DNA from: Defluviitaleaceae bacterium
Lineage (GTDB): Bacteria; Bacillota; Clostridia; Lachnospirales; WQUN01
DNA length: 64,000 nt
Reading direction: 5' to 3'
Assembly (NCBI GenBank): GCA_009786535.1
Contig: WQRX01000004.1
Coordinates: forward strand, 1-64,000
Below are positions 59,187 to 64,000 of this stretch, in pieces; position 1 is the stretch's first letter; each line of letters starts with the position of its first letter. A model generated the notes under the pieces. That model had not been told where the DNA came from, ran no database searches, and saw nothing but the letters and a program-made list of their open reading frames with translations. Both the position numbers and the translations under genes were made by a program.

Positions 59187-59974
59187 CAACCGTACAAAAA
59201 CGGGTAGGGGAATTTGTGCAACGCCATAATTTGCAAGCCCCTGCGGATATCCGCTTTATAGACCTCGTTTCCGAAATTGGCGAGCTGGGCAAGGAACTGC
59301 TAAAGGGGAGCAATTACGGCACGTATAATTTTTCCCCAACGGCAAACACGCAAAATGAGCTGGGCGATGTGGTATTTTCTTTGTGCTGCTTGGCGAATAT
59401 TTTGGACGTGGACATAGACGCGGCGCTTCAAAGTGCGCTTGATAAATATGAAGCGCGGTTTGAAAAAACGGGCGGGGTAGGAAGCGGGGATGTACCGCGT
59501 ACCGCAACTTCTTACCGAATAACAGAAGTTACCGACCCGCAGGAAAAATCCCGCATTTGCGAAGCAATTTTGTTAGCATTGCCTAACTGGTTCGGCATTC
59601 CCGAATCCACGGCGGAGTACATTGCGGGGGTGGCGGATAAGCCCTTCTATGCGGCATTTGAGGGCAGTCATGCCATTGGTTTTGTGTCTCTTCTCCCGCA
59701 TAACGCCCACACGACAGAAATTTACGTAATGGGTTTATTGGAAACCCACCACCGCAAGGGCATAGGGCGGCGGCTGGTGCAGGCGGGCGAAAGTTTTTGT
59801 CGCGAAACAATGCGGACGTTCTTTACCGTAAAAACCCTGGCCGATACCCACCCCGACGAATATTATGCAAAAACGCGGCAATTCTACACCGCCATGGGTT
59901 TTAAACCGTTAGAAGTTTTCACCGAATTATGGGGCGAAAGCAACCCCTGCTTGTTTATGGGTAAAGGCGTATAA
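59183..59974 (+). CDS. MazG-like pyrophosphohydrolase / GNAT fusion
   Basis: A 263-residue two-domain protein. Residues 1-100 are a MazG-type nucleotide pyrophosphohydrolase: LVSEIGELGKELLKG and NELGDVVFSLCCLANIL give the ExxE...ExxD metal motif. Residues 110-263 are a GNAT acetyltransferase with LLETHHRKGIGRRLVQAGE and FYTAMGFKPLEVFTE. The fusion suggests acetylation and nucleotide hydrolysis acting on one pathway. It is translationally coupled to the kinase. The substrate is unknown. Confidence 0.85.
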   Translation: MTTVQKRVGEFVQRHNLQAPADIRFIDLVSEIGELGKELLKGSNYGTYNFSPTANTQNELGDVVFSLCCLANILDVDIDAALQSALDKYEARFEKTGGVGSGDVPRTATSYRITEVTDPQEKSRICEAILLALPNWFGIPESTAEYIAGVADKPFYAAFEGSHAIGFVSLLPHNAHTTEIYVMGLLETHHRKGIGRRLVQAGESFCRETMRTFFTVKTLADTHPDEYYAKTRQFYTAMGFKPLEVFTELWGESNPCLFMGKGV

Positions 59975-59990
59975 TGAAAGGAGTGCAACC

Positions 59991-61832
59991 ATGAAAGTTT
60001 GTGTTACGTGCATAATTTTCGCTTTGCTGCTCGCCTTCACCGCTTGCGGGCGGGGCGAAAATGACGCGCCCGAGCGCCCAACGCCTATTATGCCGCAATC
60101 GCCTGCAAACGAAGGCGCTTCTGTATCGCCAATTCCCCCGCAGGGGGGCGAAGCGGTGGGAACGTACCCGCCTGCGCCAATGTTGCGCATTGCCGATATT
60201 CGCCCCAATACGGCGGGTATTCCCATACGGTGGGGCTTTAACACAACGATGTTTGATAGCCTTTTTCAAATGGAAAATGCATTTCGCGTAAACCGGCGCG
60301 GGTTTGAAGAATTAGCCATACAGGCATTTCTTAGCCGATATTTTAACGTGCAACTGGAAGGTGTGCTGGTTACAGATGAAATGCTGCATGAGGGGGACGT
60401 TCCCGACATATTTCTTGCGCCGCCTGCAAATGCTTTTTATGCAGGCATTGCGCGCGCCATTCCCGAGGAAATGATACGCCGTTACGCGCCCAACTACGCT
60501 GCGTTATTAGATGTGCATAATGGTTGGAATGTAAGCCGTGCCGCAGACGGGCAGCAAACGGCGCTTAATACATTCGACATACATTACCGCGACTTACCCA
60601 TCTTTTCGGTTTATCGGTTGGAATGGCTGGAAGAATTGGACATTGGCTTACCCTTTGGGGGTGATATTGTGCAGGTGGCTGATGGGGTGTATTTTTCCGC
60701 CGCGTCCTTTACGTATCACGATTTTTTGTGGATTATGGATGCCTTTTCGCGCCCGCTGCCTAACCCGTATCGCCACCCCGCGGGTACATGGTCGGAAAAT
60801 ATATTAGACCGTGCGCGGAACAATACCCTAAGCATGGAAATAAATTTGCTGGGCGATATTCACAGCGCCATTGCCCCCATTATGGGCATGTTTGGTGTAA
60901 ATAAAAGTATTATGGAAGAAGACGGACGGGCAATACCCTTCTTTGCAAGTACGGCGTACCGTGATGCCCTGATATTTTTAGAAAGTCTTATCGCGCGGGA
61001 TGCCGTTTTTATATACGGCGGTGGTACGCAGCATTCGACATTTGTTTGCCAATTTTTCCGCATTGGCTGGGCGGCGGTACGCACGCAAGATTTATACAAT
61101 GTCATTCACACGGCACGGAATAACGACCCATCGCGCCGTTTTCTCATTACCCCACCCGAAGATGGGGGCACAGGCTTTCGCGGTGTTGGGTTGGCGCAAA
61201 GTGCCGGTATGTTTAACCCGCAGGGGCTTTCGTGGGCGGTTTCCAATCATGTAAGCGACGATACCCTGGCGCGCATTTTAAATATTTTTGATACAATCTC
61301 GTTTGACCGCGAGTGGTTTACCCTTACAAATTTCGGGTTTTCCATTGATTCGCCCCATTACGACCCGCAGTTAAGTGCGTTTAACATGATTGGAAGCGTA
61401 GAAGGCAAGGCGCGTCTCGTTTGGGAGGGTACGCCTTATGATTCGACCGTAACCTTCCTGCGCGAACCTACTGTAGTAATACAGGAGGGCTTGTTTTCCA
61501 CAGGCATTTTTGACGGAAATACATGGGAACGGCGATTTTTCGCAGGGTTTGATGCGGTAAATAACTTTGCGCACAGCAGTGCGGGGCAGCAATTACATTT
61601 ATTGCCCGCACGGCAAGATACAGTGGGCGAGTTTACCGCACAACGCGCGTATTTGGATAATCGTTATGCACACACATTGCTGGGATTTAACGGCATTGTC
61701 AATCAATTTTTGCTTCGTGTTTTGCACAGGCAAATAGATGTGACAAGCGGTTGGGATAGTTACATTGCAACACTTAATCAACATGGGTTGCAAGAATATA
61801 TTAATTTGTTTTCACAATTTCCAATAAGATAA
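59991..61832 (+). CDS. LipO/YtcQ-like solute-binding lipoprotein
   Basis: A 613-residue exported lipoprotein: signal peptide with lipobox FTAC (Cys at about 19), Pro-rich linker, then a large type of extracellular solute-binding domain. The C-terminal GWDSYIATLNQHGLQEYINL is typical of LipO/YtcQ-like proteins. No ABC permease is nearby. Inside a kinase/phosphatase cluster it may act as an outside sensor, which is inference. GAAAGGAG precedes the ATG. Confidence 0.78.
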   Translation: MKVCVTCIIFALLLAFTACGRGENDAPERPTPIMPQSPANEGASVSPIPPQGGEAVGTYPPAPMLRIADIRPNTAGIPIRWGFNTTMFDSLFQMENAFRVNRRGFEELAIQAFLSRYFNVQLEGVLVTDEMLHEGDVPDIFLAPPANAFYAGIARAIPEEMIRRYAPNYAALLDVHNGWNVSRAADGQQTALNTFDIHYRDLPIFSVYRLEWLEELDIGLPFGGDIVQVADGVYFSAASFTYHDFLWIMDAFSRPLPNPYRHPAGTWSENILDRARNNTLSMEINLLGDIHSAIAPIMGMFGVNKSIMEEDGRAIPFFASTAYRDALIFLESLIARDAVFIYGGGTQHSTFVCQFFRIGWAAVRTQDLYNVIHTARNNDPSRRFLITPPEDGGTGFRGVGLAQSAGMFNPQGLSWAVSNHVSDDTLARILNIFDTISFDREWFTLTNFGFSIDSPHYDPQLSAFNMIGSVEGKARLVWEGTPYDSTVTFLREPTVVIQEGLFSTGIFDGNTWERRFFAGFDAVNNFAHSSAGQQLHLLPARQDTVGEFTAQRAYLDNRYAHTLLGFNGIVNQFLLRVLHRQIDVTSGWDSYIATLNQHGLQEYINLFSQFPIR

Positions 61833-61857
61833 ATCTATCCACGAAGGAGAATGAGCA

Positions 61858-62532
61858 ATGAGCGAAAGAAATTTACCCGGGGGCGAAATGTCCTCACGCA
61901 AGCTGGACTTTTTTTGGATAGCCGACTGCTCGGGCAGTATGGACGGCGAAAAAATCCAAACCCTCAACTACGCCATACGCCAAACAATCCCCGACATGCG
62001 CAAAGAGGCGGACGCGAACCCCAACGCCGACATTTTGGTGCGGGCGGTCAAGTTTTCCGACGGGGCGGCATGGCACGTAGCGGGGGCAACACCCATCGAC
62101 CAGTTTAACTGGACGGATTTATCCGCGGGTGGCGTAACCGCAATGGGCATGGCGCTGGAATTGGTGGCGGGGGAATTGCGCCAGCTCCCCGGCGACACAA
62201 AACGCCTGCCACCCGTGCTGGTACTGCTTACCGACGGGCAGCCCACCGATGATTTTAAGGGCGGCTTAGATGCACTCCTCGCAACGCCGTGGGGCAAAAA
62301 AGCGGTGCGCATTGCCATCGCCATTGGGAAGGATACGGACACCAACGTGCTTGAGCAGTTCACAGGCAACAAAGAGCTTGTGCTTGAGGCGAAAAATCCG
62401 CAATTGCTGGTTAAATTCATCAAGTGGGCATCTACCGTGGTGAAAAATGTTTCCGCACCCATGGCGGGGGCAGACGCAGTAGACACGGCTGCAATCCCCG
62501 TAGTCACCGCTGACGACGATGAAATCTGGTAA
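61858..62532 (+). CDS. TerY-like vWA-domain protein
   Basis: A 224-residue von Willebrand A protein. The MIDAS is complete: DCSGS at 23-27, the Thr in GGVTAMG, and Asp in LLTDGQPTDD. It is of the TerY type, with a C-terminal acidic tail (TADDDEIW). GGAG lies before the ATG. It overlaps the PP2C gene by 14 bp. Predicted to scaffold or sense divalent metal within the TerY-P triad. Confidence 0.9.
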   Translation: MSERNLPGGEMSSRKLDFFWIADCSGSMDGEKIQTLNYAIRQTIPDMRKEADANPNADILVRAVKFSDGAAWHVAGATPIDQFNWTDLSAGGVTAMGMALELVAGELRQLPGDTKRLPPVLVLLTDGQPTDDFKGGLDALLATPWGKKAVRIAIAIGKDTDTNVLEQFTGNKELVLEAKNPQLLVKFIKWASTVVKNVSAPMAGADAVDTAAIPVVTADDDEIW

Positions 62533-63343
62533 TATCGGTTGGGCAACGGCGGGCGCGGTGGTACAGGGCGCTACGCATATTCGGCAGGACAAAATTTGCC
62601 AAGACGCGTTGCTGCTGTGCGAAAATGGGAACGCATCTGATGGACAGGTTTTTTCCATCGCTTGCGTAGCCGATGGGCATGGCAGCGACCGTTGCCCCTT
62701 TAGCGACCAAGGCGCAAAAGCGGCGGTGCTGGTGGCTACGGATATTCTCAAAGACCTGCTTATGAATCCCGACCCCAAGGAGATGCTCGCCGCGCAAAAG
62801 GATATTCGCCTGCCCCGCCAAATTGAAGCCCGTTGGAAAGAAACGGTGCATAAAATGTACTTGGAGCAGGAAGTCGAAACGCCGGACGACATGCCCCCGT
62901 TTTCCTACGAACTTTATGGCTCTACGTTGCTTGCCCTTGCGGCGGCGTCCGGGTTTATATTTGCGTTGCAAATTGGCGACGGCGACATTGTAGCCATCGA
63001 GCCTGATGGTTTGGCGCGCTGGCTGCTGCCCCCTTGTGACCATGCAGGCAACGAAACTGAGTCCCTGTGTATGGACGAATGTTGGAAATATATCCGCACC
63101 CAGCTCATTCCCATTGACGGGGAAAGCCCCGTGCCCCTCATGTTTTTACTCTCTACCGACGGCTACGCAAATTCCTTTGTAGAAAGCGCGGGCTTCCTTA
63201 AAGTGGGCGCGGACATTTACCGTATGTGGCGCGAGCATGGGCGCGACTATGTGCAGGAAAACCTGCCCGCTTGGCTAAGCCAAACCACTACCGACGGTAG
63301 CGGGGACGATATCGCCGTGGCGATTTTAGCGAAGGAAGGGTAG
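62519..63343 (+). CDS. PP2C-family Ser/Thr phosphatase
   Basis: A 274-residue PP2C phosphatase. QGATHIRQDKICQDA (first metal-binding Asp), VADGHGSDRCP (DGHG at 52-55), LQIGDGDIVAIEPDG, LSTDGYANSF and GDDIAVAIL make the metal centre. It starts inside the vWA gene. It probably reverses phosphorylation by the triad kinase. This is the third component of the TerY-P triad. Confidence 0.9.
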   Translation: MKSGNIGWATAGAVVQGATHIRQDKICQDALLLCENGNASDGQVFSIACVADGHGSDRCPFSDQGAKAAVLVATDILKDLLMNPDPKEMLAAQKDIRLPRQIEARWKETVHKMYLEQEVETPDDMPPFSYELYGSTLLALAAASGFIFALQIGDGDIVAIEPDGLARWLLPPCDHAGNETESLCMDECWKYIRTQLIPIDGESPVPLMFLLSTDGYANSFVESAGFLKVGADIYRMWREHGRDYVQENLPAWLSQTTTDGSGDDIAVAILAKEG

Positions 63344-63345
63344 CC

Positions 63346-63666
63346 GTGATAAAAATAGAGGACATTATTACGCTATGTAGTAAAAAATTTTTACGTTGGA
63401 CAAACCACGTTCTTATCCGTTTAATTCAACGCGAAATAACCACAGACGATGTCGAAAATGCTTTGTTAAACGGCGAAATAATTGAACAATACCCCAATGA
63501 TAAACCGCACCCCAGTTGCTTGGTACTAGGAACAGCCTTAACTAATCGACAAATTCATGTGGTGTGCGGGTTGGGGGAGAATGAACTATGGTTAATTACG
63601 GCATATTACCCCAGCCCCGATGAATGGACGGCGGACTTTAAAACAAGAAGGCGGTGCGAACAATGA
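63346..63666 (+). CDS. DUF4258-type toxin-like protein
   Basis: A 106-residue protein with the DUF4258 signature: TNHVLIRLIQREITTDDVENAL, then EIIEQYPNDKPHPSCLVLG and a final LWLITAYYPS. DUF4258 proteins are BECR-fold toxin-like and are often followed by a YgiT-type zinc-finger antitoxin, as here. GTG start at 63346, 2 bp after the PP2C stop. Toxicity is inferred. Confidence 0.82.
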   Translation: MIKIEDIITLCSKKFLRWTNHVLIRLIQREITTDDVENALLNGEIIEQYPNDKPHPSCLVLGTALTNRQIHVVCGLGENELWLITAYYPSPDEWTADFKTRRRCEQ

Positions 63667-63893
63667 ATTGTTTTATGTGCAAAGGAAGCATAAAAAACGA
63701 CTTCACTACATTTATGGTAGATTTGGGTGCGTGCATTATTATTGTAAAAAACGTGCCTTCACAGGTATGCAGCCAATGCGGGGAAGCCTCTTACACCCAC
63801 GAAGTTACAAAAAAATTGGAGTCCATTGTTAGCACCTTGCGCGAATCCATCACGGAAATTGCCGTAGTTAATTACGCAAGCAAAGCGGCATAA
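63663..63893 (+). CDS. YgiT-type zinc-finger antitoxin
   Basis: A 76-residue protein with paired CxxC (CFMCKG, CSQCGE) followed by the helix THEVTKKLESIVSTLRES, the YgiT/MqsA-N type found as an antitoxin beside DUF4258 genes. ATG at 63663 overlaps the toxin stop. Confidence 0.85.
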   Translation: MNCFMCKGSIKNDFTTFMVDLGACIIIVKNVPSQVCSQCGEASYTHEVTKKLESIVSTLRESITEIAVVNYASKAA

Positions 63894-63919
63894 ATTTTAT
63901 ATATTTAAGGAGGAAACAT

Positions 63920-64000
63920 ATGAGATTAACTGAATCATATATCAAAGAATTTTTATCAAATAATGAAGGATTTACAAAGACTGTATCATATGTCGCGAAA
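63920..64000 (+). CDS. Gene cut by the right window edge
   Basis: A strong AAGGAGG site 5 nt before an ATG opens a frame that stays open to the window end (MRLTESYIKEFLSNNEGFTK). Only 27 residues are visible. Family unknown. Confidence 0.6.
   Translation, partial: MRLTESYIKEFLSNNEGFTKTVSYVAK

Overview
The window reads as one chromosome segment of an endospore-forming Firmicute, most likely an anaerobic member of class Clostridia. Support comes from the complete spoIIIAA-AH operon, a YlmC/YmxH sporulation protein, McsA-McsB-ClpC, a threonyl-tRNA synthetase without a TGS domain, RbgA next to rplS and lepB, a CD1871A-family CXXC peptide, strong Shine-Dalgarno sites and frequent TTG/GTG starts. 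Family or genus cannot be told. No rRNA, tRNA, CRISPR array or replication origin was recognised.

Layout. 0.3-4.4 kb (minus): leuS and a secreted, lysine-free Ig-like repeat protein. 4.5-8.4 kb: miaB, a nitroreductase-like protein, two paralogous NUDIX hydrolases, a GNAT and a HicB/HicA pair whose toxin has lost its middle. 8.5-15.8 kb: thrS and a tight run of small enzymes (NUDIX, DUF998, Dabb, DUF3267, aminoglycoside-adenylyltransferase-like, NUDIX, GNAT) ending in an rRNA m5C methyltransferase whose coding sequence carries a block of three hairpins. 15.8-21.7 kb: uppP, ylmC, lgt, a solute-binding lipoprotein and rplS-lepB-rbgA. 21.7-28.3 kb: PadR/DUF2812, a SAM methyltransferase, an HD-GYP response regulator, a REC-HPt protein and a RACo-like ASKHA ATPase. 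28.3-36.7 kb: mcsA-mcsB, a small deaminase/PIN cassette, clpC, then two membrane glycan transferases and an oxidoreductase. 36.7-41.0 kb: an iron-flavoured group (FeoA-like, nicotianamine-synthase-like methyltransferase, CD1871A peptide, 4Fe-4S membrane protein, TlpA) and a HEPN/MNT pair. 41.1-46.1 kb: spoIIIAA-AH.

46.2-52.9 kb is an AT-rich accessory island: a large serine recombinase and its small upstream gene, an XRE regulator, a Dam-type (GATC) methylase, a MutH/Sau3AI-like nuclease, a DUF5986 protein and an XRE-ImmA/IrrE metallopeptidase protein. It lies directly beyond the spoIIIA terminator and beside ald.

54.2-63.3 kb is the most interesting stretch. Two paralogous proteins carry a shared N-terminal helical domain followed by an RCC1-like propeller. 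They sit upstream of a Ser/Thr kinase with a zinc ribbon, a MazG-GNAT fusion, an orphan LipO-like lipoprotein, a TerY-like vWA protein and a PP2C phosphatase. Kinase + vWA + PP2C is the TerY-P triad. The RCC1 pair, the MazG-GNAT fusion and the lipoprotein look like an expanded, poorly described form of it. A two-gene cassette (zinc-ribbon membrane protein + NUDIX) bounded by inverted repeats has entered the cluster at 56.8-57.9 kb. A DUF4258/YgiT-type toxin-antitoxin pair and a gene cut by the window edge close the region.
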